Shown here: piece by piece, positions 7,053 to 14,259 of the stretch
How positions within the stretch are numbered: position 1 is the first letter of the stretch
Layout: each line of letters opens with the position of its first letter
DNA from: JANNXQ01 sp031425095
GTDB lineage: Bacteria > Verrucomicrobiota > Verrucomicrobiia > Chthoniobacterales > Chthoniobacteraceae
Length of the DNA stretch: 25,041 nt
Reading direction: 5' to 3'
Assembly (NCBI GenBank): GCA_031425095.1
Contig: JANPIS010000278.1
Location: forward strand, 1 to 25,041
Translations under genes and position numbers: made by a program
The notes under the pieces: model-generated
Databases searched by the model: none
Seen by the model: the letters and a program-made list of their open reading frames with translations, nothing else
What the model was told of the DNA's origin: nothing

Positions 7053-7850
7053 ATGCCATTAGTCATAAACACCAACACCTCGGCGTCCATCGCGTCGATG
7101 AACCTCAACACCAACAACACCATGCTGCAAAAGAGCCTCGCGAGGCTCTCCAGCGGCTCGAAGATCGTGACGCCAGCGGATGATGCCGGCGGCCTCGCGG
7201 TCTCGATGAAGCTGGAAGCTGCGCTCAAGCGTACGGACGCCGCGGCTAGTAACGTGGCGAACGCCACCAGCTTCCTGCAAACGCAGGATGGGTCATTGAA
7301 GAGCGCCGGCAAGGTGCTGGAGCGCATCGCCGAGCTTAAAACGCTCTCCACCGATGTGACCAAGAGCACCACCGACAAGGCGAACTACGACACCGAGTTC
7401 ACCGCGCTGAAAGCGGAATTGACTGCCACCGCGGCCAACACCTTCAATGGTGTGACGCTCTTCGGCGGCACCACCCTCTCTGTCGGAACTTCGGAGGATG
7501 GCGTTCAAACGCTAAGCATCACCAAATCCAACCTCACGACGAACGTGGCGACCATCACTGGAGCCGCGAATCTCGCAGCGCTCACCACGGCGACGATCAC
7601 GACGGCCACCGAAAACGTCGCCACCTCCCGCGCGCAGAATGGTGCGGAACAGAGCCGTCTCGGCTTCGCCGGAAACATGCTGGCGATCAATCGGACAAAT
7701 CTGGAAGCCGCGAACAGCCGCATCGTCGATGTGGATGTGGCGGATGAGTCCACGAAACTGGCTCGCAACAGTATCCTGGTGCAGTCGAGCACCGCGATGC
7801 TCGCCCAGGCGAACGCCGCCACTCAGTCCGCGCTCCGACTCCTGCAATAA
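7053..7850 (+). CDS. Flagellin (complete)
   Basis: The product has 265 residues, short for a flagellin and essentially D0-D1 only. The N-terminal region (VINTNTSASIASMNLNTNN, LSSGSKIVTPADDAGGLAVS) and the C-terminal region (EQSRLGFAGNMLAINRTNLEA, SRIVDVDVADESTKLAR, MLAQANAATQSALRLLQ) are the conserved coiled-coil arms. The central 150-205 part is a small Thr/Ala-rich domain. The protein is exported by the flagellar type III system and forms the filament. The ATG at 7053 is chosen because MPLVINTN is the family N-terminus; the upstream 34 in-frame residues are leader DNA. No Shine-Dalgarno sequence is near the start. The leader carries a CsrA-like hairpin and the gene ends in a terminator like that of the first flagellin. 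Confidence 0.95.
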   Translation: MPLVINTNTSASIASMNLNTNNTMLQKSLARLSSGSKIVTPADDAGGLAVSMKLEAALKRTDAAASNVANATSFLQTQDGSLKSAGKVLERIAELKTLSTDVTKSTTDKANYDTEFTALKAELTATAANTFNGVTLFGGTTLSVGTSEDGVQTLSITKSNLTTNVATITGAANLAALTTATITTATENVATSRAQNGAEQSRLGFAGNMLAINRTNLEAANSRIVDVDVADESTKLARNSILVQSSTAMLAQANAATQSALRLLQ

Positions 7851-7876
7851 GTAATCAACTCCCGACGGAGCCTCGC

Positions 7877-7916
7877 AAAGCTCCCCTGGGTCAAGTCCTG
7901 GGGGAGCTTTTGCTTT
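7877..7916 (+). terminator. Rho-independent terminator of the second flagellin
   Basis: A 14-bp stem (7877-7890 with 7897-7910, two G-U pairs) with loop TCAAGT is followed by TTTTGCTTTT. It begins 26 bp after the flagellin stop. On the reverse strand it may also help end the response-regulator transcript that converges from 7981, although the tail there is poorer. Confidence 0.9.
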
Positions 7917-7980
7917 TGCAATCCCACCCTGGATTCCGACGAAACGCCGGAGACCGGCGCACGGCGCGCCGCCACCTCGA

Positions 7981-8631
7981 TTACGGCTCTACGAGACTAT
8001 TCCGCACCGCGTAGCGCACCAGGTCACTAAAGGCCGTAAAACCGAGCTTGCGCATGATCGCGGCCCGATGGGACTCCACCGTTTTCACACTGATGCCCAA
8101 TTCGCAGGCAACGTCCTTGTTGCCTTTGCCAGAGGCAAGCAGTCTCACCGTCTCGACTTCCCTCGCAGTGAGACCGCAAGTCCCGCCTTGCTCGGAAGGC
8201 GATCCACCTTGCAGGTACCGCTCAAAAACCACCCTTGAGACGCGCGATGCGAGGTAAGGCTGATGTTGGGCGAGCGCCTTGATGGCCGGGATGAGCTGAT
8301 CTCCTGCTTCGTTTTTCAGCACACAGGCCCGAGCACCCGCGGCGAAAAGTGAGTGGACCAGCGTCTCACTCTCTCGGCCCGTGAAAGCCAGGACCTCGGT
8401 GTCCGGGCATTGCTGCCGGATCTGCCGCGTCGCTTCCACGCCATCGAGCAGTGGCATCGCGATATCCAGCACGATGACGTCTGGCTTCAGCTGCACACAC
8501 ATCTCCACGGCTTGCCGCCCATCGACCGCCTCGCCGCAAATTTCCCATCCCGCCTCAGACTCGAGAAGCGGGCGCAGCCCGCGAAGCACGATGTCGTGAT
8601 CGTCAGCGATGAGGATGCGGGTCTTGGCCAT
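7981..8631 (-). CDS. NarL/FixJ-family response regulator
   Basis: The product has 216 residues. The receiver spans about 1-120, with D10/D11, phospho-acceptor D56 (VIVLDIAMP), T in LAFTGRE and K in CVLKNEAGD. The LuxR-type HTH spans about 150-210 (LTAREVETVRLLASGKGNKDVACELGIS, KTVESHRAAIMRKLG). It is a two-component DNA-binding regulator. The start is placed at ATG 8631 (MAKTRILIADDHD), which matches the family; a GTG at 8646 would add five residues. No adjacent cognate kinase gene is present; the hybrid kinase 1.3 kb away is a possible partner. It stands alone between a flagellin and a metallopeptidase-like gene, so its targets cannot be deduced. Confidence 0.94.
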   Translation of the reverse strand: MAKTRILIADDHDIVLRGLRPLLESEAGWEICGEAVDGRQAVEMCVQLKPDVIVLDIAMPLLDGVEATRQIRQQCPDTEVLAFTGRESETLVHSLFAAGARACVLKNEAGDQLIPAIKALAQHQPYLASRVSRVVFERYLQGGSPSEQGGTCGLTAREVETVRLLASGKGNKDVACELGISVKTVESHRAAIMRKLGFTAFSDLVRYAVRNSLVEP

Positions 8632-8928
8632 TATTTTGGGAGTCACTCGGGTTCAACGAATCAATCGGGCAAAGTTTCCTCGAGGACGCGTAAAAATTTC
8701 ATTTTCTTTCAGTACTCTGCTCGCGAGCGAATGCAGGGATTCCGCCGCAGGGATGGGAGTTGTGAACGCTATGTGCCCACGTGCATGAGAACAATCAATG
8801 GAATGACTGCGGAGGCAGGTGTGGTCGTCGGCACGTTTTAAATGTTCCTCTCGCGCTGCGGCGAAGGGTGGCGGCAACGTTTTCGGCAAAGAGGTTTTCC
8901 TGCCGGGCAAGAGATGCAAGATGGAGGG
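8632..8928. other. Divergent intergenic region (response regulator / HExxH protein)
   Basis: 297 bp between divergent start codons. It contains an AT-rich patch at about 8690-8712 and the perfect 10-bp palindrome GCTCGCGAGC at 8719-8728. No sigma-54 element with correct spacing is found; CGGCACG at about 8830 lacks GC at -12. Promoters for both genes are presumably here but cannot be pinpointed. Confidence 0.4.
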
Positions 8929-9390
8929 ATGAATGGGGAACAGTTTGCCATCCTCCTCCCGCTCGCCGTTGCATGGACGGCGGAGCAGGAGCGCCGCATT
9001 TTTGTCGAAGGAACTCCGCTCGATGACGTTCAGCTTGCGGATGCGTGCCGCCTCGGGGTTGCGGCGCCGGAGCGCGTACGATTGCTCCGCGTGACCGAGA
9101 TCCCTGCGCCGGCGGATCCCGTGCTGGCGGCGGCCGCGGAAGCTGCGGGCCTCGTCCTTCCGACGGCCTCGGGTCTGACCTTGCATTACGGCATCTACCT
9201 CCGCGCAGCTCGTGCGGAAGATCGCCGCCTCGTCGCCCACGAGCTTGTCCATGTTCGGCAATATGAGCGCCTGGGAGGAATTGAACCCTTCCTCCGAAAG
9301 TATCTCCTGGAGTGCCTGACCGTCGGCTATGCGGAATCGCCGATGGAACGCGAAGCGATTCAAGGTGCCGCGGAACTCTGCGCGACGTGA
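8929..9390 (+). CDS. Small HExxH metallopeptidase-like protein
   Basis: A 153-residue cytoplasmic protein. The C-terminal half contains HELVHVRQYERLGG, a zinc-binding HExxH helix followed by the conserved Q-Y-E-R pattern seen in DUF4157-like and other minimal gluzincin-like proteins. A later glutamate in KYLLECL could be the third ligand. The N-terminal half is helical with a SGLTLHYGIYLR beta segment before the helix, as in compact peptidase folds. The start at 8929 (MNGEQFAILLPLA) is preferred because further upstream codons look non-coding; a GGAGGG lies directly before it but too close to be a standard ribosome site. It ends 4 bp from the convergent flagellin gene. Substrate unknown, and the link to flagella is positional only. 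Confidence 0.75.
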   Translation: MNGEQFAILLPLAVAWTAEQERRIFVEGTPLDDVQLADACRLGVAAPERVRLLRVTEIPAPADPVLAAAAEAAGLVLPTASGLTLHYGIYLRAARAEDRRLVAHELVHVRQYERLGGIEPFLRKYLLECLTVGYAESPMEREAIQGAAELCAT

Positions 9391-9394
9391 GCGC

Positions 9395-10243
9395 TTACTG
9401 CAGCAGTCGCAGCACGGACTGCGGGAGCTGATTGGCCTGGGCCAGCATCGCCGTGCCCGATTGGACGAGGATGTTGTGTTTGGCGAGTTCGGTGCTTTCC
9501 GCGGCGACATCGACATCGCGAATGCGGGAGATGGCCGCTTCGATATTCTGGGCCTCGATCGCGAGAGTGACCGAAGCAACATCGAGACGGGATTCCGCGG
9601 CACCCAGAGTGGCGCGTTCGGTGGCGACGTCTTCGATCGCGGCGATCACCAGGTCGGCCACGGCGGCCGATGCCACGCTGATGTCGAACGCGGGCGGAGA
9701 GCCTTGCGCGAGGATCGCCGCCATATCGCCATCCTGCAGGTTGTTTTCCGCGATGGTCATGGTCTGGCCGGCACCTTCACCGATCGTCACGGAAAGGCCG
9801 GTGGCGTTCGGCCCGAAAAGGACGATGCCGTTGAAGGTCCCGAGCGGCGACGCGACGGTGCCGCCGCCAACGGTATCGCGGAGCTGCTGCTGGAGGGCTG
9901 AAAATTCTGTCTGATAGAGCGCGATGTCGCTCGCGTTCTTGGTCACGTCCTTGGCCATCATGGCGAGCTCGCTCATGCGTGCGAGCACCTTGCTCATGCT
10001 GCTCATGAAGCCGTCCGCCGTCTGGATGTAGGACTTCGCGTTTTGCACGTTCGTGTTCGCGGCGTGCAGGCGGCGATTCTGGGCGTACATCTTTTCCGAG
10101 ACGGCCAGACCGGCCGCGTCGTCCGAAGGCTGGACGATCTTCGATCCCGAACTGAGGCGATTGAGCGCCTTGTTCAGCATCTCCTGATTGTGGCTGAGGT
10201 TTCGCGCGGCTGCGGTGGCCGCGGAGTTGGTGTTGATGATCAT
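9395..10243 (-). CDS. Flagellin paralogue downstream of csrA
   Basis: The product has 282 residues. The N-terminal arm (MIINTNSAATAAARNLSHNQEM, then LSSGSKIVQPSDDAAGLAVSEK) and C-terminal arm (SRIRDVDVAAESTELAKHNIL, GTAMLAQANQLPQSVLRLLQ) identify it as a flagellin of the D0-D1 type with a small central region. It is clearly divergent from the 7053 flagellin, so it is an older paralogue and may form a distinct filament segment. Its ATG overlaps the csrA stop (ATGA), making it the last gene of a fliW-csrA-flagellin operon and probably translationally coupled to csrA. No terminator is visible in the 4 bp before the convergent HExxH gene. Confidence 0.94.
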   Translation of the reverse strand: MIINTNSAATAAARNLSHNQEMLNKALNRLSSGSKIVQPSDDAAGLAVSEKMYAQNRRLHAANTNVQNAKSYIQTADGFMSSMSKVLARMSELAMMAKDVTKNASDIALYQTEFSALQQQLRDTVGGGTVASPLGTFNGIVLFGPNATGLSVTIGEGAGQTMTIAENNLQDGDMAAILAQGSPPAFDISVASAAVADLVIAAIEDVATERATLGAAESRLDVASVTLAIEAQNIEAAISRIRDVDVAAESTELAKHNILVQSGTAMLAQANQLPQSVLRLLQ

Positions 10244-10494
10244 GGGCGTGGTGCGGTGAGATCTTTAGAGTGGGGACGTGGTGGAAGAGTGGGAGGGTTG
10301 ACGGCGCCGGCAGGGCGCGCGGCCGCGAGGTTGCTTTCCTTGGTCTGGCGATAAATTTCGTCGCGGAAGATGCTGAGGTTGCGGGGTGCGGAGATGCCGA
10401 TCCTCACGGTGTCGTGATCGATGCGGGCGACGCGAATCTCGATATCGTCCCCGATCATGATGCCTTCGTTGGTCTTGCGGCTGAGGATCAGCAT
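10240..10494 (-). CDS. csrA: Translational regulator CsrA
   Basis: The 84-residue product starts with the canonical CsrA core: MLILSRKTNEGIMIGDDIEIRV, then DTVRIGISAPRNLSIFRDEIY, with the beta-strand arginines used for RNA binding (R6 and the R near 44). The C-terminal 25 residues (proline-rich, PPTLPPRPHSK) form a longer tail than the usual roughly 60-75-residue protein. CsrA dimers bind GGA-containing mRNA leaders to control translation; in flagellated bacteria lacking FlgM-type feedback it represses flagellin and is sequestered by FliW. Here it lies 5 bp after fliW and overlaps a flagellin gene start, matching that regulatory circuit. A GGA-loop hairpin lies in the leader of the flagellin at 7053. 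Confidence 0.97.
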   Translation of the reverse strand: MLILSRKTNEGIMIGDDIEIRVARIDHDTVRIGISAPRNLSIFRDEIYRQTKESNLAAARPAGAVNPPTLPPRPHSKDLTAPRP

Positions 10495-10499
10495 ACGGC

Positions 10500-10958
10500 T
10501 CAGGCGCGGGAGACGTTTTCGCGCTCGTCGATGAGCGCATGTTTGGAGGAAAAGGAGTCGCTGTTCGCGAGGATGACCTGGCGGCCGATGCGCGTCTGGC
10601 GATTGATCACGATCGGTCCGATCAAGTTGGCCGTCACATACTGCCGTTCGGTGTTGTGAACTGTGACGATGTTGTAAATGAGCGCGTCGTCTGCGGAGTC
10701 GAGTTCGAGGGCTTCGGCGTCATCGTCACCGAGTTCGAGTTGGTAGTCGGGCAGGAGGTTTTGCGGAGCCACGGCGAGGAAGTGGATTTCTTCCTGGCCG
10801 AGCGAGCGGAGGCCCACGAAGGGCCAACTCTCCGGCAGGGCCGCAATCTCAAACTTCCGCAACTGCGGCATGCCAATGAGTCCGCCAGGCAGTTCGACCT
10901 CCAGTCGGTCGAGGCCTGGTTGGGTGGGGAGGGATTCGGTGGTCAGTTGCATCGTCAT
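10500..10958 (-). CDS. fliW: Flagellar assembly factor FliW
   Basis: The 152-residue product matches FliW over its length: LEVELPGGLIGMPQLRKFEI, then a LRSLGQEEIHFLAVAPQNLLPDYQLEL core, DALIYNIVTVH and the C-terminal TANLIGPIVINRQTRIGRQVIL signature. FliW binds and antagonises CsrA and also binds flagellin, giving a homeostatic loop that ties flagellin translation to secretion. It is the first gene of the fliW-csrA-flagellin operon and follows a sigma-54-like element. ATGs at 10958 and 10952 are equally good starts; one at 10994 would read through the promoter and is rejected. No Shine-Dalgarno sequence is present. Confidence 0.95.
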   Translation of the reverse strand: MTMQLTTESLPTQPGLDRLEVELPGGLIGMPQLRKFEIAALPESWPFVGLRSLGQEEIHFLAVAPQNLLPDYQLELGDDDAEALELDSADDALIYNIVTVHNTERQYVTANLIGPIVINRQTRIGRQVILANSDSFSSKHALIDERENVSRA

Positions 10959-10977
10959 TGTCGCTTGGACGATGCAT

Positions 10978-10993
10978 AGCCGGATGCGTGCCA
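10978..10993 (-). promoter_or_regulatory. Putative sigma-54 (-24/-12) promoter of fliW-csrA-flagellin
   Basis: On the reverse strand TGGCACGCATCCGGCT has the complete -24 heptamer TGGCACG, GG-N10-GC spacing and a terminal T, 10 of 12 consensus positions. The predicted start near 10967 is 9 nt before the ATG at 10958. A TTACCTGCAAAAG motif lies 20-35 bp further upstream. Confidence 0.65.
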
Positions 10994-11122
10994 ATCCGCT
11001 TGTAGGAATTCCTTACCTGCAAAAGTGGACGAATCTCGCGGACCATCGAGGCGCCTGGGCGAAGTGCCGTGACGCCAGCGGGCGAGAGGCGTGCGGCCGT
11101 GAAAGGCAGCCCCTAGAGGAGA

Positions 11123-11143
11123 GCTGACGAACCCCGCGTCAGC
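11123..11143 (-). terminator. Hairpin overlapping the flgL stop, possible weak terminator
   Basis: GCTGACG and CGTCAGC form a perfect 7-bp stem around a 7-nt loop, overlapping the last codons of flgL. On the reverse strand it is followed by TCTCCTCT rather than a run of T, so termination at the end of the flg operon is plausible but not strong. Confidence 0.35.
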
Positions 11144-12035
11144 GCAGGTAGTCGAGCAAGGACATGCTCAGCGCCTGCGATCCGCTCTGCAGGGCAGCCT
11201 GGTAGGCCGTCTGCGCCTGGCGCAATTCCACGAGCACTTCCGAGAGATCCGCATCGGTATCCGCACCCGTGAGCTTCTCGAGCTCGGCAAAGCGCGACGA
11301 GTTCTGGGCACGATCGATTTCGAGCCGCGTCTGTTTTGCGCCGATGTCCGCGACGGTGATCACGAGTTGATCTTCGCTGGTATCGAGCCCGGGTCGTGCA
11401 GCGAGCACCGCGCCGACGCTCCCGCTCCGCAGTGCATCGCGGAGCGCCGCGGCATTGTTGATAAAGTCGGCGAACTCCTGATTCTGCGCGCCGTCCGTAA
11501 AAGGGGAGACTTTTCCGCCCTCAGAGATTCTGATCTCGGGGCCGGTGGCGGCGCCCGTATAGCTCACGGAGAGGATGCGGCCATTGGCGTCGCGCGTCGC
11601 GGTGAAGGGGGGAGTGTCGGTCTTCGTGCCGCCGAAGATGTGCTCGCCGGCATGTTTGGTGTTCGCGAGCTGCAGCGCCTGTTCGAGCAGGCCGTCCACT
11701 TCGGTGGCGTAGGTGCGCATCGCATCGGGGCCGGACGTGCCGCTCCCGAGGACGCTGAGTTCTCCGAGGCGATCGGAGGTTCTCTTGAGCTGTTCGACTG
11801 CGGCAAAGCTCGACTGGCTGACGTTGAGCGCGCGGCCGTTGTTCCTCGCGAACTGCTGAATCTGCTGCTTCTCGGCCTGGTTGTTCAGCACTCGGCCCAT
11901 CGCGGCGGGATCGTCGCTCGGATTGGTCACACGCTGGCCGGTCGTCGCCTGCTGGTTGAGCTGCGCCTGCCGCGCGGTCAGATCCTGGAGCCGTGAAACG
12001 AGCGTTTTCGAGACGGTGTAGTTCGGGATGCGCAT
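11139..12035 (-). CDS. flgL: Flagellar hook-filament junction protein FlgL (HAP3)
   Basis: The product has 298 residues. The N-terminus RIPNYTVSKTLVSRLQDLTARQAQLNQQATTGQRVTNPSDDPAAMGRVL is the FlgL version of the flagellin D0/D1 arm (TGQRVTNPSDDP is the classic signature). The C-terminus DLSEVLVELRQAQTAYQAALQSGSQ, SLLDYLR is the matching helix. FlgL caps the FlgK ring and seeds filament assembly. It lies 8 bp after flgK and is last in the flgF-to-flgL operon. The ATG lacks a Shine-Dalgarno sequence. Length is normal for the family. Confidence 0.95.
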   Translation of the reverse strand: MRIPNYTVSKTLVSRLQDLTARQAQLNQQATTGQRVTNPSDDPAAMGRVLNNQAEKQQIQQFARNNGRALNVSQSSFAAVEQLKRTSDRLGELSVLGSGTSGPDAMRTYATEVDGLLEQALQLANTKHAGEHIFGGTKTDTPPFTATRDANGRILSVSYTGAATGPEIRISEGGKVSPFTDGAQNQEFADFINNAAALRDALRSGSVGAVLAARPGLDTSEDQLVITVADIGAKQTRLEIDRAQNSSRFAELEKLTGADTDADLSEVLVELRQAQTAYQAALQSGSQALSMSLLDYLR

Positions 12036-12043
12036 GGCTTTGC

Positions 12044-13456
12044 TTACGGAGCGGTGCGGTTGATCAGCGTATCGAGCATGCTGTCGATCACCGTGAGGAC
12101 GCGGGACGACGCCTGATAGGCACGCTGAAACTTGATCAGGTCGGCCATCTCCTCATCCATCGAGACACCGCTCACGGCATCGCGCTGTCTGGTCATGAGA
12201 TCCTGCACCAGCTCCTGGTCGCCGAGCTTGCTGTTCACCGAGGAGAGCTTCACGCCCAGCCCGGTTACGGTCTTGCCGTAGAATTCGCTGATCGTGCCGT
12301 CGATAAGCGCGCCGCCGCCGGTCGAGAAAGCCTGTCGCGCCACGTCGGCGACCGCGAGCGCGATCTCATTCGCACCGGCGTCGCCAGTCGCGGTACTCTT
12401 CAGCGTGTTGATGCTCAGCGAGGCATCCAGCGCCATGATTCCGCCGGTCGGTGCGGCATTGAAGAAGTTGTTGCCCGTCGGGTTGTAGGCGGTGTTCACC
12501 GCGGAGGTGATCTGATCCGCCGTCCGTTTGAGATCGTCGCGCAATTGCTGGATCGCACCGTCGCGGACGTCGAGCTGCCCTTGCAGCGTCCCTCCTTTCA
12601 AGGCCAGCAACGTGGCGGGCGCGCCACCGGAGATCTGGTTACCATCGAAGCTCAAGCCGTGGACTGCCGCGCGATCGACGAGCGCCACTTCCGTGCCGGT
12701 CCCATCCCTGGCGGTGATCCGGATCTGGCCGCTACCATTCGCGATCGGCGTTGCGGTGAAGTCCATGAAGCCCGCGAGGTCTTCGAGCCGGGCCTGGCGC
12801 TGATCGCGCAGGTCCAGGGCGGAGAGGGGCTTGTCCACCTCGAACTTGGCGATCTCCACGTTGAGATTGGCGATCTCGTCGAGCAGGCGATTGACTTCGC
12901 CCACGCCGGTCTCGACTTCGCTGGTGAGGTCGGTCTGAAGGTCGCGGAGGCGCGCGTCGGAGACGTTGAATTTGTTCGCAAGAATGTCGGCCTTTTCAAG
13001 CAGCACCGGCTTCAGCCCCACGTCGCGCGGGCTGGCGGCGAGGCCCTCGAAGGCATTGAAGAAATCATTGATCGCCGCGCTCAGGCCATCGCTGGAACTG
13101 GTCAGGTCGCCGACGAAGGCGGAATCCTCCGAGCGATTGATCTGTTCGCCGAGATTGGCCTCGGCGCGTTCGAGCCCGCGTTGCTGTGCTTGCAGATAGG
13201 CCGTCTGAGAGCCCTCCCGCGTCACCGCGATGTCGAGGAAACGATCGCGGATGTGCTGGATGCCGAGCGCTTCCACGCCGTTGCCGACCGGCCCGAGATT
13301 CGAATCGACGATGACGCGGTCGCCGAGCTGCACGCGTTGGCGGGCATAGGCGGGATTGTTGACGTTGGCCAGATTGCGTCCGGCCACCTGCACGCCCGCT
13401 TCATGGGCGGCGAGTGCGCGGGCGGCAGATTGCAGATTTCCAATGAGTCCGGACAT
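12044..13456 (-). CDS. flgK: Flagellar hook-associated protein FlgK (HAP1)
   Basis: The product has 470 residues. The N-terminus GLIGNLQSAARALAAHEAGVQVAGRNLANVNNPAYARQRV has the axial-protein signature with NLANVNNPAYARQ typical of FlgK. The C-terminus MTRQRDAVSGVSMDEEMADLIKFQRAYQASSRVLTVIDSMLDTLIN is the conserved FlgK/FlgE-type helix. The central region has the long coiled coil (EVNRLLDEIANLNVEIAKFE) and the DLRDQRQARLEDLAGF motif. It forms the first junction ring between hook and filament. It starts 3 bp after the flgN-like gene, consistent with co-expression of substrate and chaperone. Confidence 0.97.
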   Translation of the reverse strand: MSGLIGNLQSAARALAAHEAGVQVAGRNLANVNNPAYARQRVQLGDRVIVDSNLGPVGNGVEALGIQHIRDRFLDIAVTREGSQTAYLQAQQRGLERAEANLGEQINRSEDSAFVGDLTSSSDGLSAAINDFFNAFEGLAASPRDVGLKPVLLEKADILANKFNVSDARLRDLQTDLTSEVETGVGEVNRLLDEIANLNVEIAKFEVDKPLSALDLRDQRQARLEDLAGFMDFTATPIANGSGQIRITARDGTGTEVALVDRAAVHGLSFDGNQISGGAPATLLALKGGTLQGQLDVRDGAIQQLRDDLKRTADQITSAVNTAYNPTGNNFFNAAPTGGIMALDASLSINTLKSTATGDAGANEIALAVADVARQAFSTGGGALIDGTISEFYGKTVTGLGVKLSSVNSKLGDQELVQDLMTRQRDAVSGVSMDEEMADLIKFQRAYQASSRVLTVIDSMLDTLINRTAP

Positions 13457-13459
13457 ACG

Positions 13460-13984
13460 TCAGCTGTGCTCGAGGAGTCGGCCGGCGGAGGCCGCGGCTT
13501 TAATTTTCATTCGCCCATTGGGCGCGTAGGTCTTTGAAACGGTGCCTGGACTCAGCCGCTCGCAGACTTCCTGCATGACCTCGACGGTGCGCGCGAGCAG
13601 GAGCTGATTCTGCTCGGCACGGCGGCGCGTGCGGGCGATGAGGCGATTGATCTCCGTCGCGAGCGCCTCGACGAGCGGGCGGGTGGCTTCGCGAAACGCC
13701 GGGATCACGCCGAGCAGCGAGACCCGGCTCGGGGAGCGGCCGTCCCCGGCAAAGGTCGCGACGAGCGACTCGCGGTGGGAGCGGCGCGTTTTGGCCGCGG
13801 AAAGCTGCGCCGCGAGCCGCTCCTCGAGGGCGAGGACGGTGTCGGGCTGGCGGTTCAGGATGGCCTGTTGCTGTTCGTCAAAGACGTTCAGCAACCCGCC
13901 GTACTCTTCGAGTTCGGCGCGCAGGGCGGCGATGATCTGCTCCTGCGGATCGGCAGCGACGGTGGGTTCTTCAAGGTTGAGCAT
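13460..13984 (-). CDS. FlgN-like flagellar export chaperone
   Basis: A 174-residue, strongly helical acidic-to-basic protein with long heptad stretches (IIAALRAELEEYGGLLNVFDEQQQAIL; ALEERLAAQLSAAK; IARTRRRAEQNQLLLARTVEVMQEV) and a C-terminal SKTYAPNGRM segment. Both the fold pattern and the final Y-x-P-x-G motif fit FlgN, the chaperone that protects FlgK and FlgL before export. Its place directly before flgK (3 bp gap) supports this strongly. The start overlaps the end of the flgJ-like gene by 14 bp. Sequence similarity in this family is low, so the call leans on position. Confidence 0.8.
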   Translation of the reverse strand: MLNLEEPTVAADPQEQIIAALRAELEEYGGLLNVFDEQQQAILNRQPDTVLALEERLAAQLSAAKTRRSHRESLVATFAGDGRSPSRVSLLGVIPAFREATRPLVEALATEINRLIARTRRRAEQNQLLLARTVEVMQEVCERLSPGTVSKTYAPNGRMKIKAAASAGRLLEHS

Positions 13985-14258
13985 GAGTGTCAGTTCCGAG
14001 CTGCGCCTGCAGGATGGAGCAAAGACCGAGCCCGCCGCCTCCGGCGACGCTCTCGGCCAGTGAATCGGTGAGGAGGTAGCCGTAAACCTGCCCGGCGGGA
14101 CCTTCCTGGAGCAGCGGCTTCATCGACTCCGAGAGAAACTGGCGCAGGAGAATGCTCTCGAATTGCTGCGGCACCTTAGCGGCGTCGGCCGATTTTACTG
14201 GGCTCGCTTCCTGCACGGTTGAGGCTCCGGAGAGGACGGAGATGGGCGGGATATTCAC
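13971..14258 (-). CDS. flgJ: FlgJ-like rod-binding protein (rod-capping domain only)
   Basis: The 95-residue product corresponds to the N-terminal rod-binding domain of FlgJ: AAKVPQQFESILLRQFLSESMKP, then GYLLTDSLAESVAGGGGLGL. Gammaproteobacterial FlgJ carries a C-terminal muramidase domain of about 150 further residues; none is present here, so peptidoglycan hydrolysis during rod assembly must come from another protein. The start is GTG at 14258, one base after the flgI stop, and the end overlaps the flgN-like gene by 14 bp, so translation is likely coupled. Stand-alone rod-binding domains are common outside Gammaproteobacteria. Confidence 0.88.
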   Translation of the reverse strand: MNIPPISVLSGASTVQEASPVKSADAAKVPQQFESILLRQFLSESMKPLLQEGPAGQVYGYLLTDSLAESVAGGGGLGLCSILQAQLGTDTHAQP

Positions 14259-14259
14259 G

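Noticed and set aside
8653..9603. 316-codon reverse frame opposite the HExxH gene
   Set aside because: Low-complexity Ser/Arg/Pro translation in the shadow of two well-supported genes.
11993..13537. 514-codon + strand frame antisense to flgK
   Set aside because: A codon-bias shadow of flgK in GC-rich DNA; flgK is unambiguous.
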